The notes under the pieces: model-generated
What the model saw: only the letters and a program-made list of their open reading frames with translations
Databases searched by the model: none
What the model was told of the DNA's origin: nothing
In this document: positions 1 to 11,105 of the stretch, one piece after another
Layout: each line of letters begins with the position of its first letter
Numbering within the stretch: the first letter of the stretch is position 1
Program-made: the position numbers and the translations under genes
From: Pleurodeles waltl
Lineage: Eukaryota; Chordata; Amphibia; Caudata; Salamandridae
Assembly (NCBI RefSeq): GCF_031143425.1
Contig: NC_090451.1
Coordinates: forward strand, 347,952,339-348,016,338
Direction of reading: 5' to 3'
DNA length: 64,000 nt

Positions 1-1
1 G

Positions 2-667
2 GGACAGTCGGTTCCCCTCAGACAGCCACAGGCCACAGCAGACCTTCCCCCCTCTGGGAACACCAGCACAGCACCCACCCAGCGGGCCCATACCTCTGTC
101 CCCAGGACACGTCAATCAGTGGAGTGTCCACCACTACAGGGCACCCAGGTTAACCCACCACCCCAACAACAACAGGGACCTGGGGGCAGTGGTAGTGGGT
201 ACACGGTCCAGGGGACAGAGGCCCAGGGAAACAGGGGAACTGGGAGGGCTGCTGTGCGACAGGGGGGGCACAGGCCCAGGGAACCCACTCTCCACGAGGC
301 CCTCTCCTCCATCATGGGAGCCTACCATCATTCCCAGGAGACGATGGCGACGGTACTGGCCAGGTTTCAGGAGATCCAGCTCCTGCAGGAGGAACAGTAT
401 TTGGGGTTCAGGGAGGAACTACGAACCATCAGTTCCGCCCTGGGCACCATTGTAGGGGCTCTGGATCTGGTAGTCACCACATTGCGGGACACTGTGGCAC
501 CACAAAGGGCTCCTGACACTAGCATGGACCAAGAACTGCCTACCACCTCTGCCGGCGCTAGTGGACAGGAGGCCCCGCCACAGGACCAACAGGCCACCAG
601 AACCCCCCCTGCAGAAGGAATACCACCCCGCAAGCGGGCCCTGAGATCCAGGAAGAAGACAGAGTAA
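2..667 (+). CDS. Harbinger Myb-like gene C, last exon (5' partial)
   Basis: An open frame runs from the window edge to TAA at 665-667 (221 residues seen). It matches the second exon of the gene at 45300-46847, whose first exon encodes a Myb/trihelix-type DNA-binding domain, so that domain should lie left of this window. Seen here: a Gln/Pro/Gly-rich linker, then a predicted helical part around EALSSIMGAYHHSQETM and RFQEIQLLQEEQYLGFREEL, probably coiled-coil or dimerising, and a basic tail PPRKRALRSRKKTE that looks like a nuclear localisation signal. Known: Myb-like Harbinger proteins bind transposon ends and carry the transposase to the nucleus. It points toward the transposase gene (tail to tail). 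No break is visible, so it may still be translatable if the missing exon is intact. Confidence 0.7.
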   Translation, partial: GQSVPLRQPQATADLPPSGNTSTAPTQRAHTSVPRTRQSVECPPLQGTQVNPPPQQQQGPGGSGSGYTVQGTEAQGNRGTGRAAVRQGGHRPREPTLHEALSSIMGAYHHSQETMATVLARFQEIQLLQEEQYLGFREELRTISSALGTIVGALDLVVTTLRDTVAPQRAPDTSMDQELPTTSAGASGQEAPPQDQQATRTPPAEGIPPRKRALRSRKKTE

Positions 668-1173
668 GATGCCAAGACCCCCGCCAGGAAAGGATACCTC
701 CCTGATTGTCCTCCCACTGTCCCACATTGTCACCCTGTCCATCCTTAAACTGCCCCTGCTCCACTTTCCACAGGCATTTGGACAATGCACCTGTGATACA
801 AATAGTCTGGACTCTGCCATGGACAATCCTCCACCATCACCCCTCACCGATTTGCAACCACCCACCAATATAGAGCACTGTAATAAACACAGTTATTGCA
901 CAAAACAATCAGGAGTCTGGCTGTGATTTTGAACAAATGTATTAGACATTAACGTGCCAAAATGCTTATTTACATTGTGATGCCAACATACCAATGTCAC
1001 ACAGCTGTAGTTCATGGGGAAACAAAGCAGATGTCACGCAGTGGGGCCCACATCTCTGAAATCGGAAGGGAAAGTCACAACTCAGTTACCATACACTGGG
1101 GGAAAAGGACAGACAGTAGAGAGGTAGTAGTGTTTAAGTATATGTAATATGCCGGTGTGTATTCTTACCTGTG
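668..1173. other. 3' untranslated space between convergent gene C and transposase
   Basis: About 500 bp with no coding signal. It holds the gene C poly(A) signal; I see no clear AATAAA for the transposase on the minus strand. Confidence 0.4.
882..887 (+). promoter_or_regulatory. Poly(A) signal of gene C
   Basis: AATAAA lies about 215 bp after the gene C stop. The second copy of gene C also has AATAAA downstream of its end (45113-45118, minus strand), which supports a real 3' end signal. Confidence 0.5.
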
Positions 1174-2480
1174 TCATTGGAAATACTGCTGTATTACTGT
1201 GTTCCTGTTGTCTATGTCGTCTTCTTCGGCTTCCTCATCTTCACTCTCCACAGGCTCCACAGCTGCTACAACACCACCATCTGGACCATCCTCCTGCAGA
1301 AAAGGCACCTGTCGTCGCAAAGCCAGGTTGTGAAGCATACAGCAGGCCACGATGATCTGACACACCTTCTTTAGTGAGTAGAATAGGGATCCACCTGTCA
1401 TATGGAGGCACCTGAACCTGGCCTTCAGGAGCCCGAAGGTCCGCTCGATCACCCTCCTAGTTCTCCCATGGGCCTCATTGTAGCGTTCCTCTGCCCTTGT
1501 CCTGGGATTCCTCACTGGGGTCAGTAGCCATGACAGGATGGGGTAACCAGAGTCACCAATTAGCCACACACGTTGCCTCTGGAGTTGACCCATCACGTAA
1601 GGGATGCTGCTATTCCGCATGATGTACGTGTCATGCACTGAGCCAGGGAACTTGGCATTAACATGGGAGATGTACTGGTCTGCCAAACATACTATCTGCA
1701 CATTCATCGAATAATAACTCTTCCTGTTTCTGTACACCAGTTCACTCCTGTGGGGGGGGGAACCAAAGCCACATGGGTCCCATCAATGGCACCTATGATG
1801 TTGGGGATGTGTCCAAGGGCATAGAAATCACCCTTCACTGTAGGCAAATCCCCCACCTCAGGGAAAACGATGTAGCTGCGCATGTGTTTCAGCAGGGCAG
1901 ACAACACTCTGGACAACACCTTGGAAAACATAGGCTGGGACATCCCTGATGATATGGCCACTGTTGTTTGAAATGACCCACTTGCAAGGAAATGGAGCAC
2001 TGACAGCACCTGCACTAGAGGGGGGATCCCTGTGGGTTGGCGGATTGGTGACATCAGGTCTGGCTCCAGCTGGGCACACAGTTCATGAATAGTGGCTCGG
2101 TCAAGCCTGTATGTCAGTATGACATGTCTTTCCTCCATTGTCGACAGGTCCACCAGCGGTCTGTACACAGGAAGATTCTGCCATCTCCTCGCATGTCCCA
2201 GCGGACGGTGCCTATGAAGGACAACAGCGAGCACAGAGTCAATCAACCCACAGGTACGTAACCACAGCTTGCACATAACACGATTCTCACTCCATTGAAT
2301 GCTTTGTATGAGTGTTGATGCAAGGCCTAGGTATGTGTGACGCAGTAAAAAGTAAGCCATGTGGGCCCCTGAAATGGCGGCTGCCTGACCTGTGAAGTGC
2401 GACAATGGGTTGTGAGGTAAATGCGCTGGCGTGGCACACCGTGGCGGTAGGCGGTCGAAGACCGCGGCGCAAAGCAGCAT
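1174..2480 (-). pseudogene. Harbinger DDE transposase (HARBI1-like, DDE_Tnp_4), one frameshift
   Basis: The transposase would cut and join the element at its terminal inverted repeats, in the nucleus. Read on the minus strand, the N-terminal half contains VYRPLVDLSTMEERHVILTY and a helix-rich LDRATIHELCAQLEPDL region. The first catalytic Asp is in AIDGTHV (near 1783), the second in GDSGYP (near 1553), and the Glu in IERTFGLLKARFR (near 1445). A tail rich in Glu and Asp ends in VIQQYFQ and a stop at 1174-1176. The halves are in different frames: a run of nine C (1752-1760, G on the plus strand) sits where the reading frame breaks, just after the first catalytic motif. All three acidic residues are otherwise present. 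The true start is uncertain; a splice acceptor-like CATAG near 2217 aligns with TTAG before the same region in the second copy, so an upstream intron and short first exon are likely. No intron is seen at WLIGDSGYP, unlike the second copy. Confidence 0.85.
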
Positions 2481-2689
2481 TGGTTAACATTGAACCCTAT
2501 GGGTCTCATGAGCCAATGACGATGTGCGCCGGCGGTTGCGGTACGCACCGCCGCGGTACGCACCACCGCGGTACGCACCACCGCGGGCGTGACCGCCATT
2601 TTCTATCTGCTTAATCACTCGATACCTGATCTTCGACAGGAGAGGACCTACACTGCAAGTGCTGCTGTGACCTCAGTCTGGAAAAGACA
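2481..2689. promoter_or_regulatory. Divergent spacer between transposase and gene B
   Basis: The transposase and gene B point away from each other here, so this GC-rich spacer, with repeated CGCGGTACGCACC units at about 2552-2584, is the likely promoter region for both. The repeats could be protein binding sites; that is inference. No TATA box is obvious. Confidence 0.4.
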
Positions 2690-5348
2690 ATGGCTCATGC
2701 AACTGGGGAAAGGGCCCCTGCCTTCACAGCTCAGGAGTTGGAGAAACTTGTGGATGGGGTCCTCCCCCAGTACGCGCTACTCTACGGTCCTCCAGACCAA
2801 CAGGTTAGTACTGAGGGAGCATGCTTTATGGGCAATGCCTGTGTTGAGTGGGGTGGATGAAAGATGGTGGGGAGGGGAGCGACTGAGGCATGCATCAAAC
2901 GACGGTGAGAGCATGTACCACATGGCAAGGGTAGGGATGGGGGGCCACTCACATTGAATATGCAGAAGGTGATGACTATTTTTCTCCCCCTGTACATTTC
3001 ACATAGGTCAGCGCCCACCAGAAGATCGATATTTGGCGTGCCATCGCCAAGGACGTCCGGACCCTGGGGGTCCACCACAGACGGGGCACCCACTGCCGGA
3101 AGAGATGGGAGAACATCCTCTGCTGGAGCAGGAAGATGGCGGAGGCTCAGCTGGGGATGGCCTCCCAACGTGGGAGGGGTGCCAGTCGGACTTTGACCCC
3201 CCTGATGACCCAGATCCTGGCGGTGGCCTACCCCGATTTGGATGGGCGCGTGAGGACATCACAGCAGACACAAGGGGGTGAGACCACTCTCATTCTGTTG
3301 ACTTTGCACGCAGTGGAGGTGTCTGGGTGGGGGAGGAGGGCTGTGGGTATCCCTAGGCCAGGGCGATTTCTGTAGGCTAGGCCCCTCCGTAAGGCATGGC
3401 CCTGTGCTCCCGCCCCCCACCTCTGTAGGGTGCATAGTACAGCTATTCATGGCCCTGTGTCATCTATGTGTGCAGATGTCGTCCATAGGCTTGTAGGCCA
3501 TGTCCCACGGATTGAATAGTCGACCCCAAGTGCGCGGCGTAGTGCAGGGGGCTTCTGTGTCTGTCCTGTCCGCCAACGGTGTCGCCAATGCATGCACTCA
3601 ACATGTCTTTATTTTCTCCCCCCCCCCTTTTTGTGGTCTTCCTGTTCATGTGTGCGTTAGCATCATCAGGCGGAGGAGAAGTGGCATCGGAGCACGAGGG
3701 AGCTGCATCCCACATGGCCATGGAGGGCCATGCAACGGACTCCGAATTCACCAGTGGGACAGAGGGCGAGGGGAGCTCCACAGCGGGGACTCGGGCAGAC
3801 ATCAGTGACACCGACTCGTCCTCTGAAGGGAGCTCCCTTGTGGTGGCGGCAACATCTGTGCCCCCCGCAACAACAGGTACAGCCGCCACCCACCGCACCA
3901 GCACCGCCCTCCCAGCAGCCCCTCAGCGTTTGCCCCGTGCCCGCTCACCCAGGAAGGTGGGCATCTCCTTCGCCCCAGGCACCTCAGGCCCTGCCCCAGT
4001 TACCCCTGCTGCCCTCAGTGAGGAGGTCATTGACCTCCTGAGGACGCTCACTGTTGGGCAGTCTACCATTTTGAATGCCATCCAGGGTGTAGAAAGGGAG
4101 GTGCACCAGAGTAATGCATACCTGGAGGGCATTCATTCTGGTCAGGCTGCCCTTCAGCGATCGTTCCAGACTCTGGCCTCAGCACTGATGGCAGCCATTG
4201 TCCCTGTCTCTAGCCTCCCCCCTCCAACTTCCTCCACCCATACCCTATCACCTGTACCTCTGCCTATCCCAGACACACCATCAGACCAGCCTGCACACAC
4301 CTCAACACCCAAGGGAAGCTCAGGCAAACATAAGCACCACACATCACACAGGCATTCACCCAAGCAACATCCACATACAGACATACCAACACCCACTGCC
4401 TCCACTGTGTCCCCCTCCTCCTCGTCTCCCTCCTCCCTCCCTGTCACGTCTCCACTCACACCTGCATGCACAACATCTTCAGCCACTACGTCCCTCAGCA
4501 GCACACACACCAAAACCCCCCGCACACGTGCAGTCACCACCCCCACTGCCATTTACACGTCCCCTGTGTCCTCTCCCAGTGTGTCTGTGACCCACTCTTC
4601 CAAGATACACAAACACAGGCAGCCACCCACCCAACAGCCATCCACCTCACGACAGCCTCCAGCCCAAGCACCTGCACCCAAAGACACCAAACGTACAACT
4701 CCTACAACCACAACCTCTTCCTCCACTCCCATACCCACTACACCTACCCGTCCCACTGCTCCTAAAAAGCTTTTCCTGTCCAAACTCAACCTCTTTCCCC
4801 CAACTCCCCCACCCCGTCCATGTCATAGGACTACAGTCAGCACCTCAGCCACGACAAAAGCGGCCCCTGTCATCACAGTCTGCCATGGACTGTGGAGTGC
4901 CCCACCCTCCAGGGCAGCCAGTTCGGTACGAAGCCAAGGCACGGGAAGCCCACCCCCGGAGAAACATCCCAAGATAGGCAGTGGCCGGCGCGAGAGGGTG
5001 AAAACACCGGGGACTAAAACCCCTACCATGGCTCCGGCAGGAAGTGTGGAGACAGCTGACACACCGCCCAAGGTGGGGAAGGGCCACAGGCGATCAGGGA
5101 AGGCTGGGAAGGGCAGCACGCCCGACAACACCGCCATCAGCCCAGCTGGCCAGGAGGGCCCCGCCAGCCCCATCCCAGCCGTAGGACAGATGGGCAGGAG
5201 GGCCCCGCCAGCCACAGGACAGGTGGCAAATGACCTCCCCGCCATGGCCGGATCCGCTGAACTGGTCCCTTCATCTCAAGTACCGCTGCACTGGGCCCTT
5301 CATCTCAAGCACCGCTGCACTGGGCACCGCCGTCTCAAGCACCGCTGA
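2690..5348 (+). CDS. Harbinger Myb-like gene B, three exons
   Basis: Proposed exons: 2690-2803, 3007-3277 and 3661-5348, joined by GT-AG introns (CAG/GTTAGT donor, CACATAG acceptor; GTGAGA donor, GCGTTAG acceptor). Phases fit exactly and give about 690 residues. Residues 12-85 form a Myb/trihelix-type DNA-binding domain: FTAQELEKLVDGVLPQYALL, then KIDIWRAIAKDVRTLGV and CRKRWENILCWSRK, as in Myb_DNA-bind_5 proteins of Harbinger elements. After an acidic Ser-rich stretch comes a helix-rich part (LSEEVIDLLRTLTVGQSTIL, about residues 247-310), then a long Ser/Thr/Pro/His-rich region and a basic, Gly-rich end. The frame runs into the minisatellite at 5265 and stops at 5346-5348. The second copy of the same gene (40740-43242, minus) supports the exon model. 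It is read away from the transposase and probably binds the transposon ends. Confidence 0.7.
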
Positions 5349-6258
5349 ACTGGGCACCGCCGTCTCAAGTACCGCTGCACTGGGCCCTTCATCTCAAGCA
5401 CTGCTGAACTGGGCACCGCCGTCTCAAGCACCGCTGCACTGGGCACGGCCGTCTCAAGTACCGCTGCACTGGGCCCTTCATCTCAAGCACCGCTGTACTG
5501 GGCCCTTCATCTCAAGCACCGCTGCACTGGGCACCGCCGTCTCAAGTACCGCTGCACTGGGCCCTTCATCTCAAGCACCGCTGCACTGGGCCCTTCATCT
5601 CAAGCACCGCTGCACTGGGCCCTTCATCTCAAGCACCTCTGCACTGGGCACTTCATCTCAAGCACCGCTGCATTGGGCACCGCCGTCTCAAGTACCGCTG
5701 CACTGGGCCCTTCATCTCAAGCACCGCTGCACTGGGCCCTTCATCTCAAGCACCGCTGCACTGGACACCGCCGTCACAAGTACCGCTGCACTGGGCCCTT
5801 CATCTCAAGCACCGCTGCACTGGGCCCTTCATCTCAAGCACCGCTGCATTGGGCCCTTCATCTCAAGCACCGCTGCACTGGGCCCTTCATCTCAAGCACC
5901 GCTGCACTGGGCACCGCCGTCTCAAGTACCGCTGCACTGGGCCCTTCATCTCAAGCACCGCTGAACTGGGCACCGCCGTCTCAAGTACCGCTGCACTGGG
6001 CACCGCCGTCTCAATTACCGCTGCACTGGGCCCTTCATCTCAAGCACCGCTGCACTGGGCACCGCCATCTCAAGTACCGCTGCACTGGGCCCTTCATCTC
6101 AAGCACTGTTGAACTGGGCACCGCCGTCTCAAGTACCGCTGCACTGGGCCCTTCATCTCAAGCACCGCTGAACTGGGCACCGCCGTCTCAAGTACCGCTG
6201 CACTGGGCACCGCCGTCTCAAGCACCGCTGCACTGGGCCCTTCATCTCAAGCACCGCT
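5265..6258 (+). repeat. Minisatellite of 29/30 bp units at the end of gene B
   Basis: About 34 units built around CTCAAGCACCGCTGCACTGG. Two alternating unit types end in GCCCTTCAT (29 bp) or GCACCGCCGT (30 bp). Because the 29 bp type shifts the frame, all three plus-strand frames stay open over long stretches. Gene B ends within the first units. No similar repeat is seen in the second Harbinger copy. Confidence 0.9.
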
Positions 6259-6357
6259 GGCCCATGAGCGGCAGGGGCTGGCCCGCATCTGTGTCGGGCA
6301 GGGCTGCACGAAGCACTCTGGGCACCAGGCCCCCTCCAGAACCAGTAGAGACTGTTA

Positions 6358-6605
6358 TCCACTTGTGAGACTGTGGCTTTGCACTCCCAAGGATGTAACA
6401 GTGGGCCGCCCACCCACTGTCTGGACTTGTGAGACTGTGGCTTTGCACTCCCCAGGGTGTAACAGTGGGCAGCCCACCCACTGTCTGGACTTGTGAGACT
6501 GTGGCTTTGCACTCCCCAGGATGTAACAGTGGGCAGCCCACCCACTGTCTGGACTTGTGAGACTGTGGCTTTGCACTCCCCAGGATTGAACAGTGGGCAT
6601 GGAGG
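6358..6605 (+). repeat. 64 bp minisatellite, about four units
   Basis: Units start at 6361, 6425, 6489 and 6553 with ACTTGTGAGACTGTGGCTTT, period exactly 64 bp, with few differences. It is in the 3' part of Harb-1, just after the 29/30 bp array. Confidence 0.9.
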
Positions 6606-7463
6606 CCCCTCGTGGATCTGGCGTCATGCACTCATCTGGCTGAGGTGCCCCCCCTTCCCTTCCCCCTGAGGTGCCTGTAGTTTTGCTATCTGATGCCGCT
6701 GCAGTGTTCTCTCCGTTGGAGTCAGGTATCCTGTGTGGGCATTGCCCATGTGATTTTGGCCCAGTGGTCCACGAACAATGCCTGCTACAATGCTTGGACT
6801 TGTACATTTATGTATATAAGAGTTTTTGATGTGTATATATATTTTTTGGGCAGTAATACAATATATTCCAATGTTTAGAATCATTTCCTTTTGTATTTGC
6901 ATTCTTCCAGGGGGTTTGGGGGGTGTCACTCTGATGTGTTGCTATGCATTGATGTGTGTGTTGTAGCGGGTGAGGGTGGGTGTGTCGCGTATGTGTGTAC
7001 CTGTAATCATTTCCCCTCCCCCCTCCCCTGTGTCGTAGGTGCAGTACTCACCGTTGTCTTCTGCGCCGGCGTTCGTGCTCCTGTTAGAGGAGCAGGAAGA
7101 CTATCGCTGGGAGTATGTGGATTTCGGGTTCCATGCTGTCCTGATTCCTCGTGGGCTGTATGGAGGTGAGCGTTTTCCCTTCGAAATGGCTGTTTCTGCC
7201 GTGTTTTTATCGGCGGGGCTACCGCCCCGGAAAAGGTGGCAGATTGGTAGGTTGTGATACAGTGGGCGGTACATTGTCTCCCGCCTGTCTGTTGGCGGTG
7301 ACCGCCGCGCTGTTTGTTTGTACCGCCGTGGCGGGCGGTGTGTTGATGTGGCGGTCGCTGTTGGCGGTTTCCGCCAGGGTCGGAATTCCATTTTTTTTCC
7401 CGCCAGCCTGTTTGCGGTTTGTCTGCCGCTTTAACACCGACCGCCAGGGTTGGAATGACCACC
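6606..7463. other. 3' part and right terminal region of Harb-1
   Basis: No clear gene. Plus-strand 7039-7170 is open and exon-like; on the minus strand the same stretch ends in a good splice donor (GTGAGT at 7055-7050), so it could be an untranslated exon. From about 7255 on, the sequence is rich in GGCGG/CCGCC inverted motifs and ends in the terminal inverted repeat. The last 90 bp resemble the right end of the MITE at 13199-14081. Confidence 0.5.
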
Positions 7464-10063
7464 TCAGTGTTACTAAAAATAAAGGTACTTTATTTTAGTG
7501 ACAGTGTGCCAAAAATATCTCAGAGGATATACTCCCTTAGGAGGTAAGTAGCATACACAAAATATACACAACAAACCAAATCAGGTAAGTAAAACAGTCA
7601 GAAAGTAGTGCAAACACATGAGAATACAATAGGAAGCAATAGGCCTAGGGGCAACACAAACCATATACTGAGAAAGTGGAATGCGAACCACAAATGGACC
7701 CCTAGGCTAGTGTAGTGTGTAGAGGGTCACTGGGAGTGTAAGAAAACACTAAGGGTGTCAAAGATACCCCACCCCAAGACCCTGGAAAGTAGGAGTAAAG
7801 TACTACTATTTCCCCAGAAACACACTAAAGTTGTGATAAAGGATTTTGCAAAGACCACAACAGACTGCAAAGCACGGATTCCTGGACCAGAGGATCTGCA
7901 AAGGAAGGGGACCAAGTCCAAGAGTTGCTAAAGTGTCGAGGGAGGGCAGGAGCCCACTAAACCCCGGATGAAGATGCAAAATGTCTGCCCCTGGTTGGAA
8001 GAAGCTGAAGATTCTGCAACAACGAAAGGAGGTAGGAAGTTCTTCTTCATGCAGAAGATGGCCCACGGTGTGCTGGAGGATGCAGAGTTGTTTCCTTGGC
8101 AAAATATTGCAAACAAGCCTTGCTAGCTGCAAAAGTTGCGGTTGGAGAAAAAGGGTGCTGCCCGGGCCCAAAAAAGGACCAGGATGTCACCACTTGGGAG
8201 AGGAGACAGAGGGGGGCCTCAGCAATGTAGAAAGCCCATGCAGAGGCAGGAAGCACCCACAGAAGTCATTGAACACGGGTTCAAGAAGACCGAATATGGC
8301 AGTTGTCTCAACACTGCAAAGGGAGGTCCCACAACACCGGAGATCAACTCAGGGAGTTGAGCATCGCAGGACGGAGTGCTGGGGACCTAGGCTCATGCAC
8401 GTGGTGCAAAGGATTACTGTCTGGGAGGTGAGGCAAGGACTTACCTCCTCGAAATTCGGACAGTTGGACCACTGGACAGTCTGGATCACTTGGGTCCACC
8501 ACCAGTATTCCAGGGGCCACGCTCGTCAGGATGAGAGGGGACCCAGAGTACCGGTGAAGCTGATGTTTGGTGCCTGCTGATGCAGGGGGGAGATTCCATC
8601 GACCCACGGAGATTTCTTTGTGGCTTCTTTGTGGCTTCCAGAGCATGCACCACCAGGAAACAGTGGAGATAGCAGGCAGGATTAGGTGCTACAATGTCGC
8701 TGGTAGTCTTCTGGCTACTGTGTTGCAGTTTTGCAGGTGTCCTGGAGCAGTCAACGGTCTATCCTTGGCAGAAGTCAAAGAGGGACATGCAGAGGAGTCC
8801 TGCTTAATTCTTCGATATCTGAGGAAAAGCCCACTGGAGAGACCCTAAATAGCCCCCAGAGGAGGATTGGCCACCTGGTCAGGTATGCACCTATTTGGAG
8901 GGGTCTCTGACTTCCCCTGCGGGCACTGGTCACTGAGAGGCCTCCAGAGTGCCCTCACACCTCTGGAAACAAGATGGAAGAGGTTCGGGACACACAGGAG
9001 GAGCTCTGGGCACCACCCCTGGGGTCGTGATGGACAGGGGATTAGTCACTCCCCTTTCCTTTGTCCAGTTTCGCACCAGAGCAGGGACTGGGGGTTCCCT
9101 AAACCGGTGTAGACTGGCTTATGCAAGGAGGGCACCATTTCCAAAGGGAGAGGATGTAACACCCTCTCTCAGAGGAAATGCTTTGTTCTGCCTTCCTGGG
9201 ACACGGCTGCCCAGACCCCAGAAGGGCAGAACCCTGTCTGTGGGTTGGCAGCTGCAGTAGCTGCAGAGAAAACCCCGGAGAGCTGGTTTGGCAGTACCGG
9301 GGGTCCATAGTGGAGCCCCCAGGATGTTTGGAATTGACTCCCCAATACCAGATGTGGAATGGGCGGACAAGTCCATGATCTTAGACATGTTACATGGCCA
9401 TATTCGGAGTTACCATTGTGAAGCTACATATAGGTATTGACATATATGTAGTGCACATGTGTAATGGTGTGCCCGCACCCACAAAGTTTGGGGAAATGGA
9501 CCTGAGCGATGTCGGGGCAGCTTGGCTAGTGCAAGGGTGCCCTTACACTTAGTAACTTTGCACCTAACCGTCAGCAAGTGGAGGTTAGACGTATAGGTGA
9601 CTTATAAGTTATTTAAGTGCAGTGAAAATGGCTGTGAAATAACATGTGCGTTATTTCACTCAGGCTGCAATGGCAATCCTGTGTAAAGGTTTGTTTGAGC
9701 TCCCTATGGGTAGCAAAAGAAATGCGTTAGCCCATAGGGATCTCCTGGAACCCCAATACCCTGGGTACCTAGGTACCATATACTAGGAAATTATAAGGGT
9801 GTTCCAGTATGTCAATTGTAATTGGAAAAAGTGGTCACTAGCCTATAGTGACAACTGTAAAGGCAGAGAGAGCATAAGCACTGAGGTTCTGATTAGCAGA
9901 GCCTCAGTGTCACAGTTAGTCACTACACAGGTATACACATTCAGGCCACAAACTATGAACACTGGGGTCCTGGCTAGCAGGATCCCAGTGAGACAGGCAA
10001 AAACAAACTGACATGCATGTAAAAATGGGGGTAACATGCCAGGCAAGATGGTACTTTCCTACA
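7464..10063 (+). mobile_element. Long LTR (family A), 5' part cut off by Harb-1
   Basis: It matches the LTR at 32038-34349 along most of its length: GTTACTAAAAATAAAGGTAC near the start, a segment around 8180-8260 with 'ggaccaggatgtc', and the segment around 9340-9480. It ends in TACTTTCCTACA, the same 3' end as the other copy. The left 220 bp expected from the other copy is missing because Harb-1 abuts. Likely a solo LTR of a Ty3/gypsy-type element; no gag or pol is visible. Confidence 0.7.
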
Positions 10064-10934
10064 GTGTGAATGTAGTGCACTGAAAATAGCAAGAAGAATG
10101 GTTCACCAGCAGTTTTCAGCTTAGAAAAATTACATAGCTATTCACAATATTGTACACTTACTGGTTTCACCACAAGTACTGCATGAGAGCAAGTACAAAT
10201 CAAGATTTGAGGCCACTCGCAAGACCATTTTACATTCAGTTCCGTGTACAAGTTGGTATACATATATAGTGTGCTCTAATAAGTCCTCTTTCATTCGTAT
10301 TACAACAATTTGTCTAGAATTACTGGTGGGTGGATTTCAGTTCTGAGGTAATTCAAGTTCTGAGTGCCCACTCGGCAAAGGAGTTCAGAGCGCTCAAGCT
10401 ATTGAAACAAAGTTAGTGTCCGATTTGAGGAAATCGAGCTTTCTCTTTGCAGAACTCAGTCTTATAGATAGTCTTAGGCTTCATCTAAGGATTTGTGCAC
10501 AATAACCTGTGATCAAGTACTTAGCATTGTCTCTCCTACTTAAAATTGGAATCCAGAGGAAGTCTTTGTAGCGGTAGTTCAGGGAGCCGAAGAGGAAGAG
10601 GAATCGCCACACTGGAAGCGAAGATGACATAAGTGTCGATGGATTCAGTATCACAGGAGCTGCACGGAGGCTTGGGATGAGGAAGATTAGAGTGCTGGAA
10701 GAATCCAATCAGCTCAGGTGGTGAGTGCAGGGATGATGTTTGCTCAGGACAGTAATGAGGCCAAGCACCAACTCGAGGTTTGAGTGCGGTTTAGATACTC
10801 TATGTGTGTGGCTTGCTCCAGAAAGGCATGTGGCTCACATGGGAGACAGGAAGGTTCCAATGGGCCCCGGGAGAGAACACCTGTCAGCCTATTGGTTTTG
10901 ACCCTTCATGCAAGCAGGTGCAGTCAATTAACTT

Positions 10935-11105
10935 TAGCAGGTGGAGTCAATAGGTCATGGCAGTTGGAACCGATAAACAGAAGCAGGTGGAATCAATTAA
11001 CATTAGCAGGTGGAGGCAATAGGTCATGGCAGCTGGAACCATTATACAGAAGCGGGGGGAATCAAAATTAGCAGATGGAGTCAATAGGTCATGGCAGTTG
11101 GAACC
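10935..11105 (+). repeat. Three tandem copies of a 65-69 bp unit
   Basis: TAGCAGGTGGAGTCAATAGG and close variants start at 10935, 11004 and 11069, followed each time by TCATGGCAGTTGGAACC. A partial fourth copy precedes the first. Confidence 0.8.

Larger units (their letters stand above)
1..7463. mobile_element. Harb-1: PIF/Harbinger DNA transposon, three genes, left end outside window
   Basis: Seen: a DDE transposase on the minus strand (1174-2480) between two Myb-like genes on the plus strand (gene C tail at 2-667, gene B at 2690-5348). The same three genes occur in the same relative order, inverted, at 39176-47418. The right end carries a terminal inverted repeat that reads inward as GGTGGTCATTCCAACCCTGG and ends at 7463. 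Just beyond, an LTR continues from a point matching about 220 bp into the LTR at 32038. Inference: Harb-1 inserted into that LTR, so its left end and the first 220 bp of the LTR lie left of the window. The coding parts are better preserved than in the second copy, with one frameshift in the transposase. Confidence 0.85.

Noticed and set aside
3579..5348. Single 589-codon frame as a stand-alone host gene
   Set aside because: Its first 27 codons cover a splice acceptor and a C/T-rich tract; the real coding part starts at 3661 as exon 3 of Harbinger gene B, as shown by the second copy.
5230..6368. Two frames of 244 and 231 codons as secreted repeat proteins
   Set aside because: They are frames through a 29/30 bp minisatellite and lack a real start, signal or splice context.
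6153..6807. Overlapping minus-strand frames
   Set aside because: Shadows of the 64 bp minisatellite on the opposite strand.
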